DNA of 64,000 bases from Dryocola sp031988645 (GCF_051307045.1 NZ_CP150452.1:2604001-2668000), one strand, 5' to 3'. Numbered from the stretch's first letter, positions 28,256 to 39,400 are shown. The notes: generated by a model from the letters alone, not told the origin. Numbers and translations are program-made.

Positions 28256-29071
28256 ATGCCACATCTGCACGACTCGCTCCTTATTGTCACCGATCTTGAC
28301 GGTACCCTGCTGGACCACCACACCTACCGTTGGGAAGCTGCGAGCGGCTGGCTGGGCGTCTTTAAACAGCACGACGTCCCCGTGGTGCTGTGCAGCAGCA
28401 AAAGCGCCGCCGAGACTATTGAGTGGCAAAAAGAATTAGGCATCATCGGGCAGCCTTTTATCGCTGAAAACGGCGCGGTGATACAGCTCGACGAGCGCTG
28501 GAGCGACAGCGACGGCTTTCCGCGGCGCATCGCGGGCATCAGCCACGATGAGTTAATGCCTTTGCTGAACAATCTGCGGGAGCAGCACGGCTTTAAATTT
28601 ACCTGCTTTGCGGACGTGGATGAAAAAACGCTTATTGAATGGACCGGGTTAACGCACCGACAGGCGGTTCTGGCGCGGCTCAGGGAAGCATCGGAAGCCT
28701 TTATCTGGCGGGATTCGCCGGAGAGGTTCAGCGCTTTTGCCGACGTCGTAGCGCAGCAGGGTTTGCTGCTGGCTCAGGACGGCCTGTTCTGGCACGTTTC
28801 AGGCGTGCAGAGCGACAAAGGCCAGGCGCTGCGCTGGCTGTATCAGCAATACCAGCGCAACACGGGGAAAAACTATATCACCATAGGCCTGGGCGATGGC
28901 CCGAACGATGCGGTGCTGCTTGATAACGTTGATTACGCGGTGGTGGTAAAAGGCTACAGCCGCGAACCCGTTATTTTACGCAGTGACAACCCCGCGCGGG
29001 TTTACCATAGCCTCAACTATGGTCCGCAGGGCTGGAAGGAAGGGCTGGATCATTTTATTCCGGCCGAATAA
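28256..29071 (+). CDS. yedP: Mannosyl-3-phosphoglycerate phosphatase-related HAD protein YedP
   Basis: Cytoplasmic haloacid dehalogenase-superfamily phosphatase of 271 residues. The nucleophile motif DLDGTLLD is at about 13-20. The third and fourth motifs are visible as KGQALRWLYQQY and GLGDGPNDAVLLDNVDYAVVV. It belongs to the mannosyl-3-phosphoglycerate phosphatase (MpgP) group. No synthase partner is nearby, so the true substrate in enterics is uncertain. Confidence 0.93.
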   Translation: MPHLHDSLLIVTDLDGTLLDHHTYRWEAASGWLGVFKQHDVPVVLCSSKSAAETIEWQKELGIIGQPFIAENGAVIQLDERWSDSDGFPRRIAGISHDELMPLLNNLREQHGFKFTCFADVDEKTLIEWTGLTHRQAVLARLREASEAFIWRDSPERFSAFADVVAQQGLLLAQDGLFWHVSGVQSDKGQALRWLYQQYQRNTGKNYITIGLGDGPNDAVLLDNVDYAVVVKGYSREPVILRSDNPARVYHSLNYGPQGWKEGLDHFIPAE

Positions 29072-29077
29072 CGCGGG

Positions 29078-30754
29078 CTAGTGACGGATACAAACCTGAT
29101 TGCGCCCGGCCTGCTTGGCTTTGTACAGCCGCTGGTCGGCGCAGGATTGCAGGCGCTCGAAATTATAGTCGCGCAATTCCTCAGCGCAGCTCACCCCAAA
29201 GGAAGCGCTGATTTTCACCGTATTGCCCTGCTTTAGCAGCAGCTCCTTGCTGCTTATGCGCGCTCTTATGCGCTCGGCTATCTGCGCTGCCTCATCAAGC
29301 GTGGCTCCCGGAAGCACAACGCAAAACTCCTCGCCCCCCACGCGTCCGGCCACATCTTCCGCTCGCAGGGAGCCCGCTAGAATCGCCGCCGCATGGGCCA
29401 GCACCTTATCGCCGCCGTGGTGGCCAAAACGGTCATTAACGCTTTTAAAGAAGTCGAGATCCATCTGGATAACCGCAAAAGGCCGCGCCTGTTGCTCACA
29501 CCGGGCAGCCAGACGATGGGCGATATCAAAAAACGCACCGCGGCTGTATAAATTGGTCAGCGTGTCGTAATCGGCGCGCCAGCTCAGCTTGCGCTGGAGC
29601 TTAAGCATATTGCTCACCAGCCGGCGGATGACCAGCCAGGAAGCGGCCAGCATCAGGGTAAACAGCAGCCATAAGATGCTCAGCACGATGCTGATGCGGC
29701 CAAACTCGCCCCGCATGCTCTCTTCAAGCGTATGGACCTTAATCAGCAGGCCGTCGAAATTATTGAGTTTCGACCAGGTGATAAAACGGCTGTCCATACG
29801 CAGCTCGCCCTCGTCGCCCCGCTTCGCGTTGTCCATATGCATGGCTATTTCAGCCTGCTGCGCTTGCGTAAACAGGGCCTGACGAGGCGGTTTATCGTCC
29901 GAGCTGGCGATAAGCGTGAAGTGCTTGTCGACCAGCAGGACGGTGCCTTCCCGTTCGCTATGGCGCGCCTCGCTTAAAAATTTATTCATCGATTCAATGG
30001 GGAAGTCCATCGCCAGTACGCCATACCAATGATTGTTATCGTCAAGCGGAACGGAGGCCGTAATGATTTGCCCGTTTTCCGTATTCGGGTCGCAGGCGTG
30101 CGTCCATTGCAGCCGGCGGCCGGGATTATTAAGCGGCGACTGGGAAGAAAAATAGGGTTGGGTCACCAGCCGGGAATAGAGGGAAATGATTTGCGGATCG
30201 TTGTTCGGCGGCGTGTTGGCCAGGAAAAAACCGGCCCTGGAAGCATAGAAAATATGGCGTTGCAGATCCCTTGTGCGGTCGGAATGCTGCATGATGTAGC
30301 TAAATTCCAGCGCCGCCTCCAGCTCACCGTGCATCCTCTCTTCATGACGGCCAAGCAGGGCATTGCCGTTCACGAACTCATCGGAAACGCCGCTGATCGG
30401 CAGGCTGCGGCTGGTATCAAGGCGCAGCTGCCAGAACGGCTGCGTGCGGCTGTTTTCGAAGGCGGCCAGCGCCCTGCGCGACTTATCGGTAGAAATGGGC
30501 GACTGGAGCGCGTAATGCATGGTATTGCGATAGAACAGCAGGTTATCGATGTTGTACTGCAGCTGCCTGTCCAGCGCGGTAGTGACGTTATAAAGGCTGT
30601 TTCGCTGGTTGGCGACGTAGGCGTTCTCAAGCACCACCACTTCCCGCCAGGTCAGCATGGTTGAGAAAATAAACACGATGATAAAACAGAGGTTAACGAC
30701 TCTCTGAGGTCTTCTGAAGCGGCTGATGACCCTCTGTATCGCATTCCCTGTCAC
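29078..30754 (-). CDS. dgcQ: Diguanylate cyclase DgcQ (YedQ)
   Basis: Membrane-bound enzyme that makes cyclic di-GMP from two GTP and so promotes a sessile, cellulose-producing state. The 558 residues (E. coli 564) have membrane segments near 20-40 and 355-378 enclosing a periplasmic CHASE7-type sensory domain. The catalytic GGDEF domain follows, with active-site GGEEF in GRVGGEEFCVVLPG. An RAED motif lies five residues before it, the inhibitory I-site (RxxD), so product inhibition is likely. It is convergent with yedP (6-base gap). Confidence 0.96.
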   Translation of the reverse strand: MTGNAIQRVISRFRRPQRVVNLCFIIVFIFSTMLTWREVVVLENAYVANQRNSLYNVTTALDRQLQYNIDNLLFYRNTMHYALQSPISTDKSRRALAAFENSRTQPFWQLRLDTSRSLPISGVSDEFVNGNALLGRHEERMHGELEAALEFSYIMQHSDRTRDLQRHIFYASRAGFFLANTPPNNDPQIISLYSRLVTQPYFSSQSPLNNPGRRLQWTHACDPNTENGQIITASVPLDDNNHWYGVLAMDFPIESMNKFLSEARHSEREGTVLLVDKHFTLIASSDDKPPRQALFTQAQQAEIAMHMDNAKRGDEGELRMDSRFITWSKLNNFDGLLIKVHTLEESMRGEFGRISIVLSILWLLFTLMLAASWLVIRRLVSNMLKLQRKLSWRADYDTLTNLYSRGAFFDIAHRLAARCEQQARPFAVIQMDLDFFKSVNDRFGHHGGDKVLAHAAAILAGSLRAEDVAGRVGGEEFCVVLPGATLDEAAQIAERIRARISSKELLLKQGNTVKISASFGVSCAEELRDYNFERLQSCADQRLYKAKQAGRNQVCIRH

Positions 30755-30972
30755 GCACCACGCTCCCTGACTGCAGCTTAATTTGGAAAACTCAGTGGCC
30801 GGAGATTTTTATCCCCCGGCACCAGCCGGGTATTATGCATAAATTAACAGGCTGACACCCAGGAAAAGTCTTAAGGCGGGTTTTAAAGCGGGATTTTTAT
30901 GAGGACGCCGCTGAATTCGCACAGGCCTTAACCGCCTGGCCGGACTACGGAAAAGAATCAGTCGGCCGCAGG

Positions 30973-31005
30973 CAAAAAAATACCCGGCGCACGGGGGCCG
31001 GGTAT
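30973..31005 (-). terminator. Rho-independent terminator of yodC
   Basis: On the minus strand a 9-base stem (ATACCCGGC and GCCGGGTAT) is followed by seven T. It lies 8 bases past the yodC stop codon. Confidence 0.88.
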
Positions 31006-31013
31006 TTCTGCCG

Positions 31014-31193
31014 TTATCCTTGCGTCTGCTCCCTCATCGCCGTAGGCGCCAGGTCATCCTCGCGGAAGGCCTCGCGTTTTACGCCATATCCGTCATACCA
31101 GCGACACTCCACCATACCGCTGGAAAACCCGGTAACGATCATCCTTGGGCCACCATTTTTAGGCTGGACTTCATCGCTGACCACATAGACCAT
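31014..31193 (-). CDS. yodC: Small conserved protein YodC (DUF2158)
   Basis: A 59-residue protein found by reading the minus strand. It starts MVYVVSDEVQPKNGGPRM and contains IVTGFSSGMVECRWYDGYG and VKREAFREDDL, which match E. coli YodC (60 residues). GGAGG lies 7 bases before the ATG. The function is unknown. It sits between dgcQ and yedI as in E. coli and has its own terminator. Confidence 0.92.
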   Translation of the reverse strand: MVYVVSDEVQPKNGGPRMIVTGFSSGMVECRWYDGYGVKREAFREDDLAPTAMREQTQG

Positions 31194-31285
31194 AACTGCC
31201 TCCTGTATCAGGGGTGAAAACTTTTACAGTTATAGTCAAAAAGCAGCATTTTTGCCCAGCTTGCGGCGCAAATTTATGCAAATTC

Positions 31286-32209
31286 TTAGTGGGCAGCCCT
31301 GCCGCGCAGATGGTTTATGCCGTTTACCGCCGCTAAAACTAACGCCCCGACGATAAAGCCGAGCACCACGTTGACCAGCGTCGGCGCGAGCAGATGCACC
31401 ACCCCGCCCGCCTTTGCGGTCCAGTTTTCAATCGCGTGGTGTAAGGCGGGAATGCCGTGGACCAGAATCCCGCCGCCGACAAGAAACATCGCCAGCGTGC
31501 CGACGACGGAGAGAAACTTCATCAGCCACGGCGCAAGCACCAGCAGCGCCTTACCCAGCCCCTGCGCTATCTTCGAGCCTTTATCCGCAAGCCAGTAGCC
31601 CAAATCGTCCAGCTTGACGATCATGCCCACCAGGCCATATACGCCCACGGTAACCAGAATCGCAATGCCGGCTAATATCAGCACCTGGTTGAGCAAGGGC
31701 GCATCGGCGACGATACCGAGCGTAATAGCGACGATTTCGGCAGAGAGAATAAAATCGGTGCGTATAGCGCCTTTGACCTTATCCTTTTCATAAACCATCG
31801 GATCCTGCGCCCTCACCGCATCAAGACGCGCTTTCTTTTCCTCCGGCGTCTCTTTGTGTTTGCGCGCCTGAAAACTGTGCACCACCTTCTCTACGCCTTC
31901 AAAGCATAAAAACGCTCCGCCCACCATTAACAGCGGCGTTATCGCCCAGGGCGCAAAAGCGCTGATCACCAGCGCCAGCGGCACCAGAATAAGTTTATTA
32001 AGAAAAGAGCCTTTCGCCACGCTCCATACCACCGGCAGCTCGCGGTTGGCGCGAACCCCCGACACCTGTTGGGCGTTGAGCGAGAGATCATCCCCGAGTA
32101 CGCCAGCGGTTTTTTTTGCCGCCACCTTGCCCATCATCGAGATATCGTCCAGCAGCGTCGCGATATCATCAAGAAGCGTTAGTAAGCTACTTCCGGCCAA
32201 AATCATCAT
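31286..32209 (-). CDS. yedI: Inner-membrane protein YedI (DUF808)
   Basis: A 307-residue polytopic inner-membrane protein (E. coli 305). Hydrophobic segments lie in the middle and C-terminal half, and the conserved start is AGSSLLTLLDDIATLLDDISMMGKVAAKKTAGVLGDDL. The DUF808 family has no assigned function. The frame allows starts at MMIL or MILAG. Confidence 0.94.
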   Translation of the reverse strand: MMILAGSSLLTLLDDIATLLDDISMMGKVAAKKTAGVLGDDLSLNAQQVSGVRANRELPVVWSVAKGSFLNKLILVPLALVISAFAPWAITPLLMVGGAFLCFEGVEKVVHSFQARKHKETPEEKKARLDAVRAQDPMVYEKDKVKGAIRTDFILSAEIVAITLGIVADAPLLNQVLILAGIAILVTVGVYGLVGMIVKLDDLGYWLADKGSKIAQGLGKALLVLAPWLMKFLSVVGTLAMFLVGGGILVHGIPALHHAIENWTAKAGGVVHLLAPTLVNVVLGFIVGALVLAAVNGINHLRGRAAH

Positions 32210-32373
32210 CCTTTTTTGTTGGTTTGCTTTTTAGTATGGAGCAAAACCCGGCGCGCGAAAATCAAAGTCATATGTCAACGAAAATTAACAAGACAATAAC
32301 AAGTAAAATACTCGCCAGGCTGATAGTTTTGACGTTAACTATTATGCTCGTCAAAGAAAAGCCGTGAGGAAGT

Positions 32374-33291
32374 ATGCGCGTTCGTTCAGGTCAACTATTA
32401 CCGCTGATAGCGGCGCTGTTTGCGCTGTATATCATCTGGGGCTCGACTTATTTTGCTATCGCCATCGGGGTAAAAAGCTGGCCGCCGTTTATGATGGCAG
32501 GCGCGCGCTTTATGAGCGCGGGTGTGCTTTTGCTAAGCGTGCTGTTGCTGCGGGGCCATAAGTTACCGGCAATAAAGCCGATGCTGAATGCCGCGCTGAT
32601 TGGCGTGCTGCTGCTCGCCGTGGGCAATGGATTTGTGACCGTCGCGGAGCATCAGCACGTTCCCTCCGGCATCGCGGCGGTGATGGTCGCCACCGTGCCG
32701 CTGTTTACCCTGTGCTTCAGCCGCCTGTTCGGCATCCCCACGCGCAAGCTGGAATGGCTGGGCATCGCCATTGGCCTGGGCGGCATCGTCCTACTTAACA
32801 GCGGCGGCAACCTGAGCGGCAATCCCTGGGGCGCGGGTCTGATTCTGATAGGCTCGCTGAGCTGGGCATTTGGTTCCGTCTACGGCTCGCGCATCGAGCT
32901 GCCAAAGGGCCTGATGGCCGGTGCGATTGAAATGCTTGCTGCCGGCCTCGTGCTGCTTTGCGCCGCCGCGCTGTCAGGGGAACGCCTGACGGCGATGCCG
33001 ACAGCCGCAGGTTTGCTGGCGGTAGGCTATCTGGCGCTCTTCGGCTCGATTATCGCCATCAGCGCCTACATGTACCTGATTCGCAACGTCGCACCGGCGG
33101 TGGCCACCAGCTACGCCTACGTAAACCCTGTGGTGGCGGTGCTTCTCGGCACGGGATTCGCCGGCGAAAGCCTCTCCCCCGTGGAATGGCTGGCGCTGGG
33201 GGTGATTATTTTCGCCGTCGTGCTGGTGACGCTGGGGAAATATCTTCTGCCCCCAAAGCCGGTAGTAACGGTATGTGAACCAGAAAAATAG
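32374..33291 (+). CDS. yedA: EamA-family drug/metabolite exporter YedA
   Basis: A 305-residue inner-membrane protein of the drug/metabolite transporter superfamily. Ten hydrophobic segments come from two EamA repeats; the first contains YIIWGSTYFAIAIGVKSWPPFMMAGARF. E. coli YedA (306 residues) is an uncharacterised member. The substrate is unknown. Confidence 0.94.
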   Translation: MRVRSGQLLPLIAALFALYIIWGSTYFAIAIGVKSWPPFMMAGARFMSAGVLLLSVLLLRGHKLPAIKPMLNAALIGVLLLAVGNGFVTVAEHQHVPSGIAAVMVATVPLFTLCFSRLFGIPTRKLEWLGIAIGLGGIVLLNSGGNLSGNPWGAGLILIGSLSWAFGSVYGSRIELPKGLMAGAIEMLAAGLVLLCAAALSGERLTAMPTAAGLLAVGYLALFGSIIAISAYMYLIRNVAPAVATSYAYVNPVVAVLLGTGFAGESLSPVEWLALGVIIFAVVLVTLGKYLLPPKPVVTVCEPEK

Positions 33292-33792
33292 TCAGCATGC
33301 GGGTGGCGTTTGCCACCCTTCGTCGCCGAGCTCGTGAATGCCGAGCGTATCGATCTCAGCATGGTGGCCGCCGCTGCAAATCCACTCTTCCAGCCTTTCC
33401 GCTAACGCCTCGTCGCTGAGTTTTTGGCGCCCTCTTAGCGCGCATTCCCACACCAGCAGCACGCGCCAGCCTTCCCCCAGCAAACGACGCATATCGCGCC
33501 GGTCGCGCTCAACGTTCTTGCCGATTTTCTCCAGCCAGAATTCGGTGCGCGTGGCGGGAACCTTAAACAGATAGCAGCCGTGGCGATGCCAGAAGCAGCC
33601 GTGGGTAAAGATGATGCAGCGATGGCTATCGATAATAAAATCGGGACGGCCGGCAAGCTGCTTGTCCTGAGCGCGAAAATCGAAACCGCACCCGGCCAGC
33701 AGGCCCGCCAGCCGCTTTTCAATGGCCGTATCGCGTGTGGCAATCGCGCGCATATTTTTGCTGCGCACTGCTTTGCTGTGGACATCGGCCAT
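33292..33792 (-). CDS. vsr: Very short patch repair endonuclease Vsr
   Basis: Vsr nicks 5' of the T in T:G mismatches that arise from deamination of 5-methylcytosine at Dcm sites (CCWGG), starting very short patch repair. The catalytic core GRPDFIID (Mg-binding aspartate) and the histidine/cysteine zinc region IFTHGCFWHRHGCYLFKVPATR are intact. The 166 residues exceed E. coli Vsr (156) by a longer C-terminus. It lies 12 bases downstream of dcm; in E. coli the two overlap. Confidence 0.96.
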   Translation of the reverse strand: MADVHSKAVRSKNMRAIATRDTAIEKRLAGLLAGCGFDFRAQDKQLAGRPDFIIDSHRCIIFTHGCFWHRHGCYLFKVPATRTEFWLEKIGKNVERDRRDMRRLLGEGWRVLLVWECALRGRQKLSDEALAERLEEWICSGGHHAEIDTLGIHELGDEGWQTPPAC

Positions 33793-33804
33793 CTTTCCCT
33801 CCGT

Positions 33805-35214
33805 TTAGCGCTTTTTCACGGCCAGTTTTATTTTCTCTTCCAGAAGCTTAGCAACGGCGGCGAAGGCCGGCACCACAACCGAGTTACCAAACTGGCGGTA
33901 AGCCTGGGTATCAGAAACCGGAATGCGGAAGGCTTTTCCCTGCACCGCCTCAAAACCCATCAGCCGTGCGCACTCTCGCGGCGTTAAGCGACGCGGGCGA
34001 CGCAGCTGGTTTTCCGCATCGTTGAAATCAAGCTCGCCAAGCGCTTTATCCCATCCGCGGTCAATCAGGATCTCCGCGCCGTCTTTGTAATAGCGCGCCG
34101 ACAGCGTTCTTGCCACGCTCGCCGGATTGGTCGGGTCTACCAGACCATAGCCAAAGCCGTTACCTTTCGCCTGATGCTTCTTCGCGTAGTTATAAAGATA
34201 TTTCCACAGCACCGGGGTGAGGACGTATTTAGCCTCGACCGTGGGCTCAAGCAGTTCGCCGAAGGTTGGGCGGCGCGACGGGTATAAGGCATTTAGCGCC
34301 CGCAGCGTGAAGTCCTGATGCAGGTTGAGATCGCGGCGGAAACCCACCAGCACGATACGTTCGCGGTGCTGGGGTAAAAAATGCTTTCCGTCGATGATTT
34401 TCGGATCGTTTGCGCCCGCGGCGGCGGCATCGGCCACCTCATAGCCCAGGCTATCAAGCGTTTCCATAATGATGCGGAAGGTATTGCCCTTATCATGGCT
34501 TTTGAGGTTCTTGACGTTTTCCAGCACAAAAATCGCCGGACGTTTGGCATCAATAATGCGGGCGACGTCGAAAAACAGCGTGCCCTGAGTTTCACAGGCA
34601 AAACCGTGGGCGCGGCCCAGCGCATTCTTTTTGGATACGCCGGCCAGGGAAAACGGCTGGCAAGGGAAGCCCGCCAGCAGAACGTCATGATCCGGCAGCG
34701 TCGCCCGGATATGCGCCGCGGCTTCCTCATCGCTAAGATCCGTGCGGTGGCTTTGCGTGATATCGCGAATATCTTCGTTGAACTGATGCTGCTGCGGGTC
34801 GCAGTACCAGTTGGCTTTGTAGGTTCTTACCGCGTGTTTATTCCACTCGCTGGTAAACACGCACTGCCCGCCAATCGCTTCAAATCCGCTGCGGATACCG
34901 CCGATGCCGGCGAACAGATCGATAAAGCGAAACGCGTATTGCGCGTGGTGGGCAGGCGGCGAAGGCAGCATGCTCTTTAGCATTTTGATTTCAACATCGA
35001 CCAGCCGTTTGTTGGTCATTTTGCCGTTTACCCAGCGATTGATGGTTTCACGCGTCCAGGGACTTCCGCTGACGGCACGGAGTACCTCTGCCACCACCTT
35101 TTGATCGTAGATCTCGAGAACCTTTTTCAGGAGGCACAACTCTTCTTGCCTGTGTTTATCTGCGTTCCGTGACTGCTCAATAAGTTCATCAATGACCGGC
35201 TGTAACGCTTGCAT
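33805..35214 (-). CDS. dcm: DNA-cytosine methyltransferase Dcm
   Basis: C5-cytosine methyltransferase modifying the inner C of CCWGG. The SAM-binding motif FIDLFAGIGGIRSGFE, the catalytic Cys in AGFPCQPFS, the ENVKNLKSHD motif and the C-terminal RRLTPRECARLMGFE and YRQFGNSVVVP are all present. The ATG at 35214 has GGAG 5 bases upstream and gives 469 residues (E. coli 472). An in-frame GTG 13 codons earlier is less likely. The first 80 residues differ from E. coli, but the catalytic part is nearly the same, so CCWGG specificity is expected. Confidence 0.95.
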   Translation of the reverse strand: MQALQPVIDELIEQSRNADKHRQEELCLLKKVLEIYDQKVVAEVLRAVSGSPWTRETINRWVNGKMTNKRLVDVEIKMLKSMLPSPPAHHAQYAFRFIDLFAGIGGIRSGFEAIGGQCVFTSEWNKHAVRTYKANWYCDPQQHQFNEDIRDITQSHRTDLSDEEAAAHIRATLPDHDVLLAGFPCQPFSLAGVSKKNALGRAHGFACETQGTLFFDVARIIDAKRPAIFVLENVKNLKSHDKGNTFRIIMETLDSLGYEVADAAAAGANDPKIIDGKHFLPQHRERIVLVGFRRDLNLHQDFTLRALNALYPSRRPTFGELLEPTVEAKYVLTPVLWKYLYNYAKKHQAKGNGFGYGLVDPTNPASVARTLSARYYKDGAEILIDRGWDKALGELDFNDAENQLRRPRRLTPRECARLMGFEAVQGKAFRIPVSDTQAYRQFGNSVVVPAFAAVAKLLEEKIKLAVKKR

Positions 35215-35356
35215 GCTAGCTCCATCTGGGTTGAATGTGTGATGATCAATCACGGATTCAACCCTAACATAGCGATCTGCTTATGTATACGTTACGCCTG
35301 TATTCCAAAGCATTAAAATTACGAGCCTTTTAATCAAAACTGACGCTGGATTAAAG

Positions 35357-36214
35357 CTATTTTACGTTTACGCCAGGCCCGCAGCTTAACGCCTTTTTCA
35401 ATAAATCCGGCCAAATGGCGGCCCAGTCAGAGTCGTGAGCCATAGCGGGCAATGTCTCAACCTGCGCGCACCGTGTTCCTGCCGCGCGCTGAAAACGTTC
35501 GGCCACCGCAGGCGGCACGGTAGTATCCGCACCACCGCTGAAATGAATTTGCGGCATCCCGGCAAGCTTCGGAGCAACAGTGATGGCGTTTATGGCGTCA
35601 GGCATCGCTGAAACCCGGTGCAGCGTATTGACATATGCTACGTCAAGATTCCCCGCGACCGTGCGCAGCGAATGTACATCGCTTCGCCGGGCTGCCAGCA
35701 GTGCGGCAATATTTCCACCGCCGGAGTACCCCACCAGTTCAATTTTCGCCCCAGGATAGCGCCGCATAACCAGACTGAGCGCGTTATTCATCGTCTCAAT
35801 GACCAGGGGCGAAAAACGCTTATCGGTCCACCAGGAGGGCGTACAGACGGCGGGCAACGGCTGCCCCGTAAACTGGCAGGGACGCGCCAGATAAAGTACG
35901 TTGGGAGAAGGATCGGCTGCCGCCAGCATCAGGCCAACAGGATTATGCGGCGTGGGCTCGTCTGACGGACGCGAGCGGCTCTTCCAGGCAAACCCATCAC
36001 CCTCAATGTAGACCCGCAATAATTTTACCGGCGGAGCGATCCGCTGCCAGGTGGCAAGCGTGAATCTTTCCGTTTGTAAATTTTCACCGATCAGCCTCTT
36101 TTCTTTCGCAAATGTGCTGCCGCGCACAAAGGGATCCTGACCCGTACAGCTACTAATGAAAAAAATTATAACAATCAATAAGCAGCCGCTAATTAGTTTA
36201 TTGAAAAGCCGCAT
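35357..36214 (-). CDS. Putative alpha/beta-hydrolase lipoprotein
   Basis: A 285-residue protein with a lipoprotein signal (LLIVIIFFISSC, lipidated Cys near 23). The nucleophile elbow is GYSGGG (Ser of Gly-x-Ser-x-Gly), and a possible catalytic His is in AMAHDSDW near the C-terminus. The Asp is probably in FSGGADTTVPP. The fold fits the alpha/beta-hydrolase superfamily; the substrate is unknown. It would be anchored in the envelope. Not found at this place in E. coli. Confidence 0.75.
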   Translation of the reverse strand: MRLFNKLISGCLLIVIIFFISSCTGQDPFVRGSTFAKEKRLIGENLQTERFTLATWQRIAPPVKLLRVYIEGDGFAWKSRSRPSDEPTPHNPVGLMLAAADPSPNVLYLARPCQFTGQPLPAVCTPSWWTDKRFSPLVIETMNNALSLVMRRYPGAKIELVGYSGGGNIAALLAARRSDVHSLRTVAGNLDVAYVNTLHRVSAMPDAINAITVAPKLAGMPQIHFSGGADTTVPPAVAERFQRAAGTRCAQVETLPAMAHDSDWAAIWPDLLKKALSCGPGVNVK

Positions 36215-36402
36215 TTAAGCGCCTCAAAACGTGACGCACATCGCTACACGCTTAAAATTTAATGATACCCAAGAGAAATAATTAAACAGAGCTTATTGTT
36301 TTTTGCAACCAAATGTATATTCTTCGCCCGAATGGTATCAGATTAATCCGATCCCAGCTCAAAACCGCACATTAATTGTTAAGCAACATCGCGACGGTAT
36401 CC

Positions 36403-39400
36403 ATGAAGAAATCACGTATCAGCCAGCATGGCTCATTGCTGGTGGCATTAACCTCTGCGCAGGGATTGCTGGCAGCGCCAGCCCTCGCGGTGAGCGACTA
36501 TACCATAACCAACTCGCAACCAGACGTTCAGATCTCCACCTCTTATGATGCCGTTTACATAACCGATCAGGGTACCGTTACCGGCACTCAGACGCATGCT
36601 CTTTCCGTCATTCAGGGCGTACTCGTCGGCACACTGGAAAACGCCGGTATCATTACCAGCACGGATTATTACGCGCTGAACATTGACGGAAGCATTAACA
36701 ATATTAATAACCTGGGCGTGATTGAAAGCAGCGGTGACGCCGCCGATACCGTTCATCTGAGCGCAACAAGCCACATCGGTACCCTGACGAATAGCGGTAC
36801 TATCTCTGGCTCAGCAGGCGGCTTTTATCCCGGGTTCAGCGGCGCTACTATTAACAACGCCGGTGTGATTAACACCCTGACGAATACGCAAAACGCTACC
36901 ATCGGCGGTCATACAGCGATCAATAACACCGGGCAGATCGACGAACTGAATAACGCGGGCACTATCCGTATGGATAATAATAATTCCGGTTATTACTACG
37001 CCAATGCCGCCGTTTTAAACCAGGGAGCGATCGGTACATTCAATAATACCGGTTTGATCGACAGCGGTTCTTCAAATACCGGCTATAGCGAATCAGCCGT
37101 ACTTAATCAGGGCACTATTACTACTTTCATCAACGACGGCACCATCAACAGCAATTACATTGCCTTGCAAAACCAGGGGGCGATTGATACGTTCACCAAT
37201 AATGGTGAAATCAGCGGTGCTATCGTTGGTGTTTATAATAATTATTTCACTAACAGCAATTCTACTGTCGCTAACGGCAATATTGTTAATAACGGGCTTA
37301 TCAGCAGTAACATCTATGCTATCTATAGCATTAATTACAATAATACGAATTCATCAGTTAATATCGTTAACTCGGGCAGGATCACCGGCAATAGCTACGC
37401 TATCTACAATAATGCTTACGGTAATAGTCTCACGACTACGATGACAATTGCCAACAGCGGCATTATTGAAGGTAATATTTTAAATAACAGTTCCTCGCCA
37501 TTAATCATCGAAGGCGGCAACGGAAGTACCGGTATTCTGACCGGTATTAACGGCGTTGGGCAAATCGAAACCCCAAACAGCGATGTAATTTTCAGCACGG
37601 GCCGCCTGCTGCTTGATGACAATATCTTGACCAACGGCATCGCCAACAACGATGCGGCCTCGCTGCAAATCAACCATACGATTGAAATTACCGGTAACTA
37701 CCATCAGGGCAGCAACGCGGAACTGATCGTCGGCGTGGCTGACGGGGCGATTGCCGAGGGCCGCTTCTAACGATACCGGCTATGGCCGTCTGGTAGTGAA
37801 CGGTTCTGCGACTATTGACGCAGGTTCAGGCGTCAGCCTGGCCCGAACTGGTAACACCTACCAGTTCGCCGCCGGTCAGCGCTACGTAGTTATCGATGCC
37901 AACAGTACCGATACTAATTACAACGTGGACAGGTTACGCTACCAGGCCGCAGGTTATACCGGCGCAGCCACTGGCTCAACCTATGATGAAAATGGTCGTA
38001 GCGCGCTGGTCGTTACGCTGCAAGAGCCTGTCACGCCGCCGCCAACGACGACGCCGACGAATCCGACAACGCCAGTGACGCCGACTCAGCCAAACCCGGA
38101 CCCAACGACGCCGGTGACGCCTGAACCAGTTCCGACAACGCCAAATACCCCGACAACGCCGGTAACGCCTGAACCAGTTCCGACCACGCCAAATACCCCG
38201 ACGACGCCGGTAACGCCTGAGCCAGTTCCGGCAACGCCGGTGACGCCTGAGCCGGTCCCGACAACGCCAGCGGCGCCGGAGCCAACCACCAAACCGGGTT
38301 GGGCAACCATTCCGAACGCCACGGCAGCACTGGGCGGTCTGGGACGCTATTCAGGCATTTCGCCACGGCTGCTTGAGCTGTATAACGCCTCGCTGGCGAT
38401 TACAGATCAAAAAGAAGCAAACCGCGTGGGCGAGCGCCTCTCCGCGAGCCAAAATATTAACGCAGGCACCGCGACAAACGTTGCCACCATGACGGCCATG
38501 TCCGTTGTTACCACCCACCTGGATACCGTTCGCAACGCGCAAACGGCAGGCGTAAGCGGCGTATCAACGGGGGATGCCTACAGCGACTGGCACCTCTGGG
38601 GTCAGCCATTCGGTGGTTATGCCCGCCAGGACAGCACCAGCAATATCAGTGGTTATAGCGCGAAATACGGCGGCCTGATCATCGGTGCTGACCGCGCGCT
38701 GGGCGAAGGCTGGCGCGTGGGCGGCGCCGTTAACTACAGCAACACTTCCGTTCACGGTAAAGATAACCTGAGCGGCAACACCTCTACCGCCGACAATTAC
38801 GGCCTGATTAGCTATGCCGGCTACACCGGCAATCCGTGGTATATGAATTTGTCTGCCGGGGTCAACCGCCAGAATTATGACTCTACCCGCCGTGCAGACT
38901 TCACCGGTTTTTCCGGTAATGCGCAGGGTAAATTCAACGGTCAGTCTGTTACGCTGCAAAGTGAATTCGGTTATCCGCTCAGCCTGCCTGCTGGCCTGGT
39001 TGCCACGCCGCTGGCTGGCCTGGCTTATAGCTATCAACATGTTGACGGCTACAAAGAAACCGGTGGCAACGGCATGGCGCTGGACGTGAGTTCAAACCAT
39101 ACGCAGTCTGTCGTGAGCAATATTGGCGGGCGGCTGGAAAAAACCTTCGACACCGGTCTGGGTAATATGACGCCATTCGTTCAGGCGTCCTGGATCCACC
39201 AGTATGACACCAGCGAGACCAGCAGCACCGCAACCTACGCTGCCGACGCCATTGGCGAAACGAGTTTCACTTCCAGAGGCGTCGCACCGGTTAAAGATAT
39301 GGCAGGCGTGGCTATCGGCAGCACGCTGTATGACGCTAATGATTTAAGCCTTGATGCGCGTTACGATCTGCAGACGGGCGAGCGTTATCAGGCGCATACC

